Notes: generated from the sequence alone by a model not told the origin. A stretch of 64,000 nucleotides of DNA from CBDFKS01 sp965248905 (GCA_965248905.1 CBDFKS010000007.1:2046001-2110000), one strand, 5' to 3'. Counted from the first letter of the stretch, positions 33,819 through 43,126 are shown. A program made the numbers and translations.

Positions 33819-35027
33819 ATGGTTACCGAAGAGCGTCCCGAGCAGGAAGAGGAAAACACCGGATTGAATCCCAGCGGCACTCAGGAGCTGGCTCCGGTGG
33901 AGATCAAGGAGCCTGTGGCCCCAAAGGGTGTTTCCGATGAGGTGCAACAGGACTTAAAAGGCCAGGCCACCAATCTGGTCGCCCAGCTAGGAGAGGCTTC
34001 AGGCAGCCGAGAGCTGGAGTTGACCGACAGTATCACCAGCCTTGGCATCCAGGCGCAGAGAGGTGCCGGGAGTGAGCTGGACCTGCTGAAGGGTCGTGTT
34101 GGGGATATGCTGGGCCAGGAGGGGCCGGGAGGAGAGATTTCAAACGATCTCTTAAACCTACGGGTGGCTCTCAATCAGATCAATCCCCACGAGTTGAGCC
34201 GGCCAACCGGAATACGAAAAGTGCTTAGCATGATCCCATTTGTCAGTAAATTCACCCCAGCTGTAAAGGTCCTCGAAAGGATTGCCCTTCGATACGAACC
34301 GGTTTCCAAACAGGTTACGATGATCGAGTCGAAGCTTCGAGAAGCGCGGGCGATGCTGGTTCGGGACAACGTGGAGCTCCGGAAGCTCTACGAACAAGTT
34401 GAGGAGCAGCAGCTACCCATTAAGAAAAACGCCTACCTCGGGGAGCTGGTGATGAACCAACTCGACGAACTTTTGGCGAAGACCGACGATACTCTCAAGG
34501 CTGAGCGAGTGCGCAACGCCCTGTTTGATGTCTCCATGCGAGTCCAGGACCTTCGCACTACGGAGGAGGTACATACCCAGTTTTTCGTTAGCCTGGAGAT
34601 GACCCGCCAGAACAACAGCCGACTGGGGCAATCGGTGGAGCGTACTTTGGCCCTAGGCAGCAACGTGGTGATGGTTGGCCTGGCCATACAGTCGGCGCTC
34701 ACTCGCCAGAAACGGGTTATGGAAGCTACCCAGCGCACCAGAGAGTTCCTGGGGAATCTGATCGTCGCTAACGCCGCCTCAATCAGGCAGCACACCCAGG
34801 AGATCGGAGACCTCTACAAGAATCCGGTAATAGCTATCGACAAAATAACTCAGGCCCATAACGACTTGATCGAAGCGATGAACGAGGCGGACCGGCTAAA
34901 GCAGGAAGGCATCGACGCAGCCCGAGAGAATATCGCGAAGCTATCCAAAATGTCTACCCAGCTGGAGGAAAGGTCTAGCGGGCTTCGGGAACAGCGTGAA
35001 ACTGAACCTCGCTCCATAGAGGCGTGA
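33819..35027 (+). CDS. TelA-family (toxic anion resistance) protein, module B copy
   Basis: A 402-residue close paralogue of the protein at 13237-14424: same acidic/proline N-terminus (SGTQELAPVEIKEP), SRELELTDSITSLGIQAQ, RIALRYEPVSKQVTMIES, VERTLALGSNVVMVGLAIQ, and the same last residues REQRETEPRSIEA. It is helical with no TM segment. AGGAGG lies 9 bases before the ATG. It is probably the cytoplasmic partner of the coiled-coil membrane protein at 20005-20925. It stands alone on its strand, 553 bases from the divergent polyamine operon. Confidence 0.82.
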   Translation: MVTEERPEQEEENTGLNPSGTQELAPVEIKEPVAPKGVSDEVQQDLKGQATNLVAQLGEASGSRELELTDSITSLGIQAQRGAGSELDLLKGRVGDMLGQEGPGGEISNDLLNLRVALNQINPHELSRPTGIRKVLSMIPFVSKFTPAVKVLERIALRYEPVSKQVTMIESKLREARAMLVRDNVELRKLYEQVEEQQLPIKKNAYLGELVMNQLDELLAKTDDTLKAERVRNALFDVSMRVQDLRTTEEVHTQFFVSLEMTRQNNSRLGQSVERTLALGSNVVMVGLAIQSALTRQKRVMEATQRTREFLGNLIVANAASIRQHTQEIGDLYKNPVIAIDKITQAHNDLIEAMNEADRLKQEGIDAARENIAKLSKMSTQLEERSSGLREQRETEPRSIEA

Positions 35028-35162
35028 TGGCAGACCCCCCAATTGAGTTAGATTAATCAATCGTGGTGAAGGAAAACACCCTATTACGTCCTCTTCACAG
35101 GAACCGGGTATACCAGGCTTGGGCCAGCTACTCGGCTGACTTGCAAAAGGGCGGCGGGTGTC
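35028..35162. other. Short spacer before duplicated segment
   Basis: No gene recognised between the TelA-family gene and the duplicated NHL 3' end. Confidence 0.4.
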
Positions 35163-35648
35163 CGTCGCCGATTGGGGTAACGAACGGGTCCAGGTGCTCG
35201 GACCAGACGGTGGCTTTCTCGCCAAATTCCGGGGTGAATCGGTGTTGTCCAGTTGGGCGAAAGACTACTTCATCTCCAATCAAGATGAGCTTGAGGAGAG
35301 GGAAAAGGCCAATATGGATCCAGAGCTGGACCTCCCACCAGCAGACTTTCCTCGCGACGAATCGGCCAGTATAGAGAAATTGTTCTGGGGCCCAGCATCT
35401 GTGAAAGTGGATGCCCAGGGACGGGTCTACGTCGTGGAAAGCTGTCGTCACCGAATTCAGGTCTATCAGAAGCAAGGCCTCTGATCTCCCCTCAATCTAA
35501 AGGCGGATTCGGCCGGACGAGACGCTCGTAAAAAGGCTCTTGTCGGCTATCTGCGATCCATTGGCCGGGCAGGAGTCGTCACCACGAACCCTGGTAGCGT
35601 CTTGAAGGCGACTCAAGATTTCCTCGGCAGAAGTAAAGCCCGGCTGAT
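35163..35648 (+). repeat. 486-bp duplicate of NHL gene 3' end
   Basis: Matches 2704-3189 with a single difference seen (A to G near 35300, in GAGAGGGAAAAGG). It includes the last 107 codons of the NHL propeller (35163-35484, ending in the same TGA) and 164 bp of the integrase-like remnant. The left edge is inside the VADWGN blade, so the copy has no start codon of its own and is a dead fragment. The near-identity implies a recent copy or an assembly duplication. Confidence 0.9.
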
Positions 35649-36299
35649 AGTGGCTAATCTCGAAGATCGTAACGGAAGTGACCCATTTTTTTGGTTTTCT
35701 GAATCGGAAGGGCTCAGTTCCGTTGCCTGGGACGCAGGTCAAATGCATTCCGAGCCCACCAAGGATGGTTGATGCCGTTAAGTAAGGAGAGAAGGTTAGT
35801 CGAAGTTTAGCGCGTACCTCCAGCCGCTTTCTAGGCGACTTGGGATACAGACGCGATCTGAGTTGACGGTAAATTACACGTTGCCGTTGCCAGCAGAGAA
35901 GATTTCGCCGGAACCCGAGGAAGTGCTTGATTTAGTCTCGTATGGTGGAGCTGGCGGGACAGTATCAAGAACTTTTTCTTTGACCTTTTCGCTCACTCCA
36001 TGAGCGGCGCATCACCGGTTTACAGTGGCCCCCTGTCGAACGTTGTCTTGGTCCTCTCGAGATTAGGGTCAGCGCGTCGGCTCTGGCCTTATGCGCATGC
36101 TTGGCGGTTGGCCTCCGACTGAATCTGTAGAAACGTCCCGTCAATGTCTACGTCTAGGAGACTGGATGAGGTCCCAGGGCACAGTAACCTGAAGACTCCC
36201 CACCATGGACAGGCTACGGAGAGCCTTCCTGAAAAGAGTTGCATTATCACCGCCTAAGGAGTTAACTGACCTCCGGCTCTCAAGCCACCATCTATCCCG
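35649..36299. other. Gap without recognised genes
   Basis: About 650 bases. Directly after the duplication a minus-strand frame reads FRKPKKWVTSVTIFEIS before joining the integrase-like remnant, perhaps another transposon relic. Nothing else could be supported. Confidence 0.4.
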
Positions 36300-36518
36300 T
36301 CACTTCAGCTCCTCTAGGCCCGCTTTCAGAACTGGCAGCCACTCTTTCAGTGGCGTATTCAACGGAATCACGATCTCAAATGTCCCATTAGCTCCTAGTT
36401 GAACCGAACCCGGATACTCTTTGGTGAGTTCCACTCGAATCATCTCCCGGTCGAGACCCAATTTGTCGGTAATCTCATATATCAAGCCCATGTCCACCAT
36501 GCTTATAATGCCTTCCAA
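36300..36518 (-). CDS. Small protein of unknown function
   Basis: A 72-residue protein starting at TTG 36518, chosen because AAGGAGGTGG lies 5 bases upstream; longer in-frame versions lack a ribosome site. The sequence runs MEGIISMVDMGLIYEITDKL, ...VELTKEYPGSVQLGANG, ...PLKEWLPVLKAGLEELK, an alpha/beta small domain. It is isolated between damaged regions. I do not recognise the family. Confidence 0.55.
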   Translation of the reverse strand: MEGIISMVDMGLIYEITDKLGLDREMIRVELTKEYPGSVQLGANGTFEIVIPLNTPLKEWLPVLKAGLEELK

Positions 36519-37032
36519 GTCTCCACCTCCTTGATTGAGGGTTTGGCGCCAAGATAGCAGAGCTTTTTTAGACGCTGCCCAGTTTCTCCATACACATTCT
36601 GAAAATACCAAACGGTAGCATACTATGAGTGAGCTTGCACGCATGCTGACCGAGTGTAAATGTTCAGACTTGATGGGACCAACTGGGTCTACCGCCTTCC
36701 GAGGCGCCTGTTTCGTTCCCGGCACACCGGTCTCGGCAGGTCGGAGAGCTATAGATCCCTTCAAACGTGAACAGTTACAACCGAGTAAGTTAGGCCACTC
36801 CGGATATAACCGCTATGACCAACCCTCATTTTCCGAGTGGGCACATCAACATGGTCGCTGGTCTGAATCAAGAATGCTCGGTAACAGGTACGAGTAACAG
36901 ACGCTGGGAAATCCCCTATTCCAAATGACTAATGTAGAGCGTCCCAAGCAACGTCCCGATTGACGCGCTTGGCTAGTGTTGTTGAAGTAGAACAAATTCT
37001 AACAGGGTCATGTCTTCTCTTATGCGTATGCC
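36519..37032. other. Gap without recognised genes
   Basis: About 510 bases between two divergent genes. No feature supported. Confidence 0.4.
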
Positions 37033-38090
37033 ATGAAAATTGTTGCGATTCTCTATCCAGGTGGTTCCTCTGCTAAAGAAACGCCAGAGTTGCTTGGATG
37101 TGCAGAAAATGCCCTGGGGCTACGTGACATGTTAGAGGCCTTGGGCCACGAGGCGGTTGCCCTGACAGATGCGGAAGCCGAGCTTGAGCAGCACCTCCCG
37201 ACAGCGGACGTTTTGATCGCCACGCCCTTCTGGCCTGCATACCTAAGCAAGGAAAAGATCGACAAGGCGCCAAACCTTCGGTTGATACTCCCCGCTGGCG
37301 TTGGGTCCGACCAGATCGACCTGGAGGCTGCAGCGGAACGGAATATCACTGTGGCGGAGATCACGGGTAGCAACGTCGTGAGCGTTGCGGAGCTATGCGG
37401 TTATGCAGATTCTCGTCCTCGTTCGCAACTTCCTCCCAGCCTATTAAGGACGTGATAAACGGCGGCTGGAATATTGGGGAGATTGCTGCAAGGTCGCACG
37501 ACCTTGAGAACAAGGTACTCGGAATCGTAGGCATGGGCCGCATTGGGCAGCGGGTGGCCATTCGGCTCAAGCCATTTGATGTCGGAACGTACTACTATGA
37601 TCTTCGACGACTTAGCACCTCAGAAGAGCAGGTCCTGGGCGCCAGGTACATGCCTCTGGATTCTATGCTTCCCCTGTGTGACGTCGTCACTATCCATATC
37701 TCTCTCACACCTGCCACTGCAGGGCTTTTCGACCGCAAGCGTCTCTACAGCATGAAGAAGGGAGCCTATCTCGTGAACACGGCCCGAGGGCGGATCGTGG
37801 AAACTGACGCTCTTGTCGAGGTGCTAGAGAGGGAACACCTTGCCGGTTACGCTGGCGATGTGTGGTACCCGCAACCAGCACCTTCTGATCACCCTTGGAG
37901 GCGCGTAGCTAACCATGCTATGACGCCCCATGTCTCGGGAACGAGCCTGGAGGCCCAGAATCGTTACGCTGACGGCATCCGCGACTGTTTGATCCGGTTC
38001 TTCGAGGAGCGTTCTCTCGATCGTGACTACCTGATTGTAGAGGGTGGGGAGGTCGTCAGCCCCAGCTACTCTTACGCTTATGAGAAATGA
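37033..38090 (+). pseudogene. NAD-dependent formate dehydrogenase (D-2-hydroxyacid dehydrogenase family), two frameshifts
   Basis: The two halves (37033-37455 and 37395-38090) are one gene. Features of NAD-dependent formate dehydrogenase: LRLILPAGVGSDQIDLEAA, ITVAEITGSNVVSVAE, GMGRIGQR (NAD loop), LVNTARGRIVETDAL, GYAGDVWYPQPAPSDHPW, and the catalytic His in MTPHVSGTSLEAQNRYA. Two extra T bases break it: one near 37394 (GAGC-T-ATGCGG) and one near 37444 (GCCTAT-T-AAGGAC). Between them the frame reads AVMQILVLVRNFLPAY, exactly the expected family sequence. Removing both restores a full gene of ~351 codons. Formate oxidation to CO2 would be the role. Two single-base insertions within 50 bp suggest recent decay or sequencing error. 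Confidence 0.8.
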
Positions 38091-38447
38091 GCGACCAGCC
38101 TGTCTGCTGACGACTTTCAGCACTCTGCAATCGAGATCAGCAACTCTTTCCTTATTGACCCCAAAATCGTGGGCCATGGAACCCAGTACGACTTTCTAAA
38201 GGTGCCAGTTTAGAAAATTCGGGATCAACTTAGTCCTTGGGCCTACTGCTCTGGACTGTGCCATTTCAGCGAGTTGCATTCCGTGAACACCCGGATTCTA
38301 ACCTTTCCTAACAAACGGTAAATTGAAACCGTGGACCGGGGGTAGCCAAAAGGGCGGTCTCCCACCCGAAGCTAAAATGGACTCGCGAGCTCACAATTCT
38401 GTCACTCCAAAGATCGGGCCCTAATCGTGAGAGTGAATAGAATTGGG
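38091..38447. other. Gap without recognised genes
   Basis: About 357 bases downstream of the broken dehydrogenase. Nothing supported. Confidence 0.4.
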
Positions 38448-39048
38448 CTATTTGTCACTGATCGGAGGCTCTACTACCAGGTCGTCGCTCTCACTGTCCC
38501 TGTCATCATCCCTATCCCCATGCTCGTCCTTGCATTTTCCCGCGGTGCCCGCATTGAAGAGGGCTTCGATTTCTGAATCAGTGAGGGCACGGTTGAAAAT
38601 TTCTATTTCATCAATAGTCGCCTCTGCAAAGTCATCGCTGAGAAGCCGATTATCAGCTCCTACGAATATGCTATGCGAGTTACTAATATCTCCAAGCAAT
38701 GGATTTGTGTCAGTCGCTACCTCGGTGCCGTCTACATACAATCTGCCGGCCGTTCCGTCGCGGACTAGAGCTAGATGATGGAACCCACCGGCGGCGATTG
38801 GGATGGAGGTCGAGCCTGATACGACATTTAGATTCTTGTCTTGAATAGCGAAGTCCACAACGCCCGTCAAATCACCACGTTGTCTGACATACCACGCATT
38901 ACCATCTCGATCCAAGAAAATTCCCTTCGCAACGAGGACGTTATAGTCCTGCCTATCGATTCGAAACCAGAAATCAATGGTCATATTTCCTACAATGCTC
39001 AGATCGTTCGGATTACCAAGGTCGAGGTAACCATCTACACCACCAAAA
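38448..39048 (-). pseudogene. LamG/concanavalin-like domain fragment
   Basis: From an ATG at 38984 there are 178 codons, but the homology starts earlier: the frame is open back to a TAG near 39078 and reads VGQAFNFGGVDGYLDLGNP just before the ATG. This is the first strand of a LamG-like jellyroll, followed by MTIDFWFRID, GGFHHLALVRDGTAGRLYVDGTEV and DEIEIFNRALTDSEIEALF. So the domain is complete but the rest of a larger, presumably secreted, protein is missing upstream. The tail is very acidic (DRDDDRDSESDD). It is probably a 5'-truncated remnant. Confidence 0.65.
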
Positions 39049-39092
39049 TTGAAAGCTTGCCCGACGTGTGACTCGTCCTACCAGAGTAACCC

Positions 39093-39515
39093 TCAACGAA
39101 TCCTCCCGTAAACCCGCTCGGGCTTCACAAAGACCACCACGGCGTCCTGTTGCACCATTGCTTGGTCGTACTCTTCCCAGTCGGGATGGTCTTTGTCACC
39201 GCAAGCCCGGTAGACATCCCGCAACAATACCCGAAAGTCCTCGGCTGGGGTGTTCCCGTAGTCCAGCAACCGGGCCTGACCTTCCACCACCGCGTAGGTC
39301 CGCCAGTCATTGTCCACCGCCATCACCGTGCATCGGGGGTCGCGCCTGAGGTTGCGGGTTTTCGCCGACTTGCCGTAGACGATAACAAACGCTGCGTTCC
39401 CCTGGTATGCGCCGCAGACTACGATGCTGGTGTGTATTGCTCCGTTACGTTGATAGGTCGTTATTACTCCCCGGTGGTTGTTTTCCATAAAAGGACGGGC
39501 TTCTTCAAAGTCCAA
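39093..39515 (-). CDS. PPOX-class split-barrel (F420/FMN) oxidoreductase
   Basis: A 140-residue protein of the pyridoxamine-phosphate-oxidase-like split-barrel superfamily. Pattern: RPFMENNHRGVITTYQRNGAIHTSIVV, FVIVYGKSAKTRNLRRDPRCTVMAV, and YAVVEGQARLLD, with the C-terminal VVVFVKPERVYGRI. The K..NL..DP block fits F420-dependent types common in Chloroflexota and Actinobacteria. The cofactor cannot be settled. It lies on the minus strand beside a broken VOC gene. Confidence 0.82.
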   Translation of the reverse strand: MDFEEARPFMENNHRGVITTYQRNGAIHTSIVVCGAYQGNAAFVIVYGKSAKTRNLRRDPRCTVMAVDNDWRTYAVVEGQARLLDYGNTPAEDFRVLLRDVYRACGDKDHPDWEEYDQAMVQQDAVVVFVKPERVYGRIR

Positions 39516-39594
39516 ATCTTCACCTCAGTTAGTCTCGTCAGCAAGCTTACCAAGAGCGACTCCATTAGGGGAGCGAGTGGGATGTCGGGTGCTC

Positions 39595-39674
39595 AGAAAG
39601 GAAGTCCTTTTGGCTTTCCCTACTTTTCACCTCCCGCAGCTACCAGGTGCAGGACTCCCTTTTCGGAGCGTAGG
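39595..39674. repeat. Possible dispersed element, copy X
   Basis: The string AGAAAGGAAGTCCTTTTGG, then ACCAGGTG, GGACTCC and GGAGCGTAGG in the same order and spacing occurs also at 50357-50435. The middle differs. The relationship is suggestive only. Confidence 0.3.
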
Positions 39675-39702
39675 TGATGCCAGTCATCCAAATCGACGAG
39701 CG

Positions 39703-40143
39703 TTACCTTGCCGTGGCTTCGGTCCGAGCGAGCACTTCTTCCAAAGGAGTGTCCTTGTACTCAGGGGCGAGGGCGTAGAGCTCTATCTCGATACCGTCGG
39801 GGTCCAGCACATATAAGCCCTTGGTGTCGCCATGGTCCCCGAATCCCGCTATCCGAATGCCCAGCTCGTTTGCCAGCCGGTACGCCTCTTTGACTTGGTC
39901 GAAGGAGTCAAATTCGAACGCCAGGTGGTAGAGGCCCGCCCTGGTTGGCTCGGGTCCTGGGGCGTCGTCGGCGATCTTCAGGATCGCCACATCGTGGTCG
40001 ACGTCTATGGTGCTTCAGAAGAAGACCATGGAATCGCCGGCTCTTTTAACCTCCAGTCCCAGAAATTGGCTATAGAACTCTTCTGACCGTTTGAGGTCTC
40101 TTACCCTGAGCACCGCGTGTCCTAATCGGGTCGGTTTTATCAT
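39703..40143 (-). pseudogene. VOC (glyoxalase/dioxygenase-like) protein with in-frame stop
   Basis: From ATG 40143: KPTRLGHAVLRVRDLKRSEEF then FLGLEVKRAGDSMVFF, then a TGA, then in the same frame VDHDVAILKIADDAPGP, LYHLAFEFDSFDQVKEAY, GLYVLDPDGIEIEL. This is one complete VOC-superfamily protein (two beta-alpha-beta-beta-beta units; metal ligands His in GHAV, His in YHLAF, Glu in IEIEL) split by a single nonsense codon at 40015-40017. A shorter product from 39990 would lack the first half and is unlikely to fold. Confidence 0.75.
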
Positions 40144-40254
40144 CGCTGTTACCCTCCCAATCACACTATAACACGTTCCTTATAGGTTGCCTTCCTTTAA
40201 CTTTGCGCTGCAGTGCTTACCTGTGTTAAGTACTGCAAGCCCGTGGGCAGGGAG

Positions 40255-40287
40255 TTCACCAGACCCCCATTCAGCACCTGATCTCTC
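40255..40287. repeat. Dispersed intergenic repeat, copy B
   Basis: TTCACCAGACCCCCATTCAG then CACCTGATC; see copies at 33272-33304 and 62932-62964. Confidence 0.35.
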
Positions 40288-40325
40288 GGGTCCTGAAGTG
40301 TCCCACTTGTGCTGGTTGCTAACAA

Positions 40326-40354
40326 TTGACAACCGTGAAAGGCGGGGTCATAAT
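40326..40354 (+). promoter_or_regulatory. Sigma-70-type promoter
   Basis: TTGACA, 17 bp, CATAAT. It points to the small gene at 40506; the leader would be about 145 bases. Confidence 0.65.
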
Positions 40355-40505
40355 TCGTGCTGTCTCATTATGCTGTGTCTATGAACGCACTGGAATCCAC
40401 ATGGGATATTCCCACTCGCCCTGTTCTACTGGTGTTACGACTCCAACTGGACTGTCAACACACAAAAGGTTGAGTTCACTTTTGAAGATTTAACAAAGGA
40501 GAAAA

Positions 40506-40784
40506 ATGTCAATCCTCACAGTGTTTAACTTATCGTCAATGAATTCGGAGAAATACAACCAAGTCGTTAAGGAATTGGAAGCTGCGGGTCATGGACATCC
40601 GGCAGGACGGCTGTACCACGTAGCCTCCCTCCAAGAAGACGGTAGTATTATTGTGACAGACGTTTGGGAATCCGCTGAATCGCTCGATGAATTTGGTAAA
40701 CCATTGATACCAATTCTTGAAAATGCTGGCGTGACACCTGTCGAACCCCAAGTTTATCCTGTCCACAATGTTATTGAAGGGTAG
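40506..40784 (+). CDS. Small ABM-like (dimeric alpha/beta barrel) protein
   Basis: A 92-residue protein: MSILTVFNLSSMNSEKYNQV, then GRLYHVASLQEDGSIIVTDV and WESAESLDEFGKPLIPIL. The strand-helix-strand order with VWES.E....F resembles antibiotic-biosynthesis-monooxygenase-type ferredoxin-like domains. AAAGGAG lies 5 bases before the ATG and a strong promoter lies at 40326-40354. It is monocistronic. The specific function is not known. Confidence 0.7.
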   Translation: MSILTVFNLSSMNSEKYNQVVKELEAAGHGHPAGRLYHVASLQEDGSIIVTDVWESAESLDEFGKPLIPILENAGVTPVEPQVYPVHNVIEG

Positions 40785-41010
40785 CGGAAAAACCTAGGGT
40801 TTTCATCACCAACCATCATCTGGGCACCCATTTCCTAACGCTACTTTACTCAGGTCCAACCCAAGTGGACACCTGTTCCACCAGTTCGTGATACTCCTAC
40901 GGTGCAGTAATCAGCCTCCTGACAACACCCAATAATCAACGGGGCTGACGATCGATTTGAGCCGAGATTGAGTAGACGGCGCCGCAAGGGTTGGGCCATC
41001 ATCTGCTTCG

Positions 41011-42258
41011 CTAGTGGTCATCTCTGCTTGAGGACGGCCGGTGCAGTTCCGCCGGCTTTCGGATAAATGTCCGCCGCCCCCGTTTGAAACCGTACAGCGG
41101 CACTGCCAGCTCCGCGACGGCCGACTCGGGGTCGGCGCAGTCCAACACCACCAGATCGGCCCAATTGCCTACGGCGATGCCATAATCCCGCAGCCTGAGC
41201 AGTCTGGCGGAGCGATTGGTCACCATCTCGAAGCACTCCCGTATCTCGTCGCGCTTACCTACCTGGCACACGTTGGCGTACAGGTTCGACATCCGGATCA
41301 GCGAGCAGTCACCGAAGGGAGTGAATGGATTCAGAATGTTGTTACTGGAGATGGAGCAGTTGACACCCGACCATAGCAATCTATGAGCCGCGGTGACTCC
41401 CCGCATGACGCTGTATTCCTGGTTTCGGGCCATGAGGTAGAGGTCGGTGGAGGGAAGCACGGTCACGGCCACGCCGGCGCTGGCCATGCGGCGAGCGACG
41501 GATTCGAACCGGGCCATCGGAGTGGCGGACAGCTTGGTCATATGGCCGACCGTGACCCGCCCGCCATATCCGAACCGTTCCGTCTGGTCGCAGACATAGT
41601 CCACGTCCAGCGTGTCCGGGGTGTCGCCAAAGTCCAGGTGCATGTCAATGTCTACGTCGAATTGTCGGGCCATCTCGAATACGCGATCGATCTGGGCCCT
41701 GGGATCGGTGTCGGTGTAGGGCGCGGCTCCCACGACCCTAGCGCCTCTCTTCAGCGCCTCCACCATGAGCTCGTCGGTGCCTGGATTATTCGTCAGGCCC
41801 TCCTGGGGAAAGACGCATATCTCCAGGTCGATGGCCCACTTGTAGGCCTGAACGAGGGGCAGCAAGCCATCCAGGCCCCTCAGTCCGATTCCTGGGTCCA
41901 CCTCCACGTGGGTCCGCATGTGGGTAGTCCCCTGGAGGATACTCTTCTCCAGCGTCCTGCTCCCACGCTGAGCCACGTCTTCGGCTGTGAACTCCTTCTT
42001 GGCCTCCGCCACCTGCTCGATGGCCTCCTGCAGATCGCCAATTTCGGCGGTGCAACGCTCCATGATGCAGGACTTGTCCAGGTGGATATGGGTCTCGACG
42101 AACCCTGGGCTTACCAGTCGGTTGTGTACGTCGATCTCTGGTCCGTCAGCTACCAGATCGGGCGCTATAACGGCGATGCGGCCTCCCTCTATTCCGATGT
42201 CGACCGGCCTGCCCTCGAACTGGCCGACCAGCAGCGTGTTCCTCAGAATCAGGTCCAT
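41011..42258 (-). CDS. Cytosine-deaminase-like amidohydrolase
   Basis: A 415-residue amidohydrolase of the CodA/D-hydantoinase-like superfamily. Start chosen at ATG 42258 (MDLILRNTLLVGQF), the normal N-terminal beta-sandwich; the longer open frame upstream is noise. Metal and active-site motifs: VETHIHLDKS (HxH), MHLDFGDTPD, VTVGHMTK, and SSNNILNPFTPFGD where cytosine deaminases have an Asp. The Asp-to-Asn change at this metal site suggests a different substrate. It lies 8 bases downstream of a CMD-family gene, so the two form an operon; deamination or ring-opening of an N-heterocycle is plausible. Confidence 0.8.
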   Translation of the reverse strand: MDLILRNTLLVGQFEGRPVDIGIEGGRIAVIAPDLVADGPEIDVHNRLVSPGFVETHIHLDKSCIMERCTAEIGDLQEAIEQVAEAKKEFTAEDVAQRGSRTLEKSILQGTTHMRTHVEVDPGIGLRGLDGLLPLVQAYKWAIDLEICVFPQEGLTNNPGTDELMVEALKRGARVVGAAPYTDTDPRAQIDRVFEMARQFDVDIDMHLDFGDTPDTLDVDYVCDQTERFGYGGRVTVGHMTKLSATPMARFESVARRMASAGVAVTVLPSTDLYLMARNQEYSVMRGVTAAHRLLWSGVNCSISSNNILNPFTPFGDCSLIRMSNLYANVCQVGKRDEIRECFEMVTNRSARLLRLRDYGIAVGNWADLVVLDCADPESAVAELAVPLYGFKRGRRTFIRKPAELHRPSSSRDDH

Positions 42259-42266
42259 CGACGTGC

Positions 42267-42572
42267 CTACCTCTGGTCGAAGACTTCCTTGGCGATCTGG
42301 GAGGCGTTGGCCCCCGTGGGCCAACCGGCGTAGAAGGCCATGTGAGTGATGACCTCTCCTATCTCCTCCTTGGTAACACCGTTGTCCAGGGCTCGGCCGA
42401 TGTGACTCCGAAGCTGATCGGTGCGATACAGGGAGATTAGCGAGGCAACGGTGATAAGACTGCGGTCCCTCTTGGAGAGCCCTGGCCGCTCCCAAACGTC
42501 GCCGAACAGGACATCCGCGCTGAGCTCCGCTAGGTGGGGTGCGACCTCGGACATGGCGCTACGTGTTGTCAT
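42267..42572 (-). CDS. Carboxymuconolactone decarboxylase (CMD) family protein
   Basis: A 101-residue protein starting at ATG 42572, supported by AGGAGG 8 bases upstream. Sequence: FGDVWERPGLSKRDRSLITV, SLYRTDQLRSHIGRALDNGV, EEIGEVITHMAFYAGWPTG, a textbook CMD domain of the 4-carboxymuconolactone decarboxylase type (RDR.L.T, H..RAL..G, E....A.YAG.P). The short length is usual. It is encoded just before the amidohydrolase and probably works in the same pathway. Confidence 0.85.
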   Translation of the reverse strand: MTTRSAMSEVAPHLAELSADVLFGDVWERPGLSKRDRSLITVASLISLYRTDQLRSHIGRALDNGVTKEEIGEVITHMAFYAGWPTGANASQIAKEVFDQR

Positions 42573-42706
42573 TATGTTTCCTCCTGTCGTCAAGTGTTTG
42601 CTGTCGAACTGTATCTTTTCTATACGATGCGACATGTTGGGGTAGCGCAGATTGTAGCCGGGAGACCGAGAGGTAGCGGGAGGTTCCAAGCCTCAATCAT
42701 ATTCGA

Positions 42707-43126
42707 TCAGCGAAACGGAGGCGTCCTCAAGATCACCCGATCGGGTACCAGGCTTATGATGACGCGATTCTGAGTGCGAAGCTCACGCATGCGGGCATTC
42801 ATCTGATCAATTGATACATACCGTTCGAAGATAGCCTGGGTCTCCGGCCAGATGGACCCGTCATCGCTGATCTCAGCTTTGCCCCAGAGTGTCACGTAGT
42901 CCTCCGCCAGGGGTCCTGAGTAAATGCACACTGCAATGCGCCCGTCAAGAGAGAGGTTGCGATACTTAATCCTCTCCTTAGTGGTGGAGATCGTTAGCGT
43001 GCCATTGGCGAATCGGTACCAATTCGGAGTGAGTTGGGGCATCCCCCTTCGACCCACTGTCGCCACAACTGCGATCCGTGGGGGGCTAAGGAGCTCCTCC
43101 AGTCGCAGTACCTCATCAGGAGTCAA
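42707..43126 (-). CDS. PPOX-class F420-dependent oxidoreductase-like protein
   Basis: About 139 residues from TTG 43126, chosen because AAAGGAGG lies 8 bases upstream; the frame continues upstream without family sequence. Split-barrel pattern: PRIAVVATVGRRGMPQLTPNWY, LTISTTKERIKYRNLSLDGR, VCIYSGPLAEDYVTLWGKAEI. K..N.... P fits the F420-binding type. It ends 134 bases from the start of the CMD gene, same strand. Confidence 0.8.
   Translation of the reverse strand: MTPDEVLRLEELLSPPRIAVVATVGRRGMPQLTPNWYRFANGTLTISTTKERIKYRNLSLDGRIAVCIYSGPLAEDYVTLWGKAEISDDGSIWPETQAIFERYVSIDQMNARMRELRTQNRVIISLVPDRVILRTPPFR

Noticed and set aside
40785..41010. Possible small gene between the ABM-like and amidohydrolase genes
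   Set aside because: No open frame with a ribosome site or recognisable sequence.
41383..42333. Plus-strand open frame (316 codons) opposite the amidohydrolase
   Set aside because: Antisense shadow of a well-supported enzyme gene.
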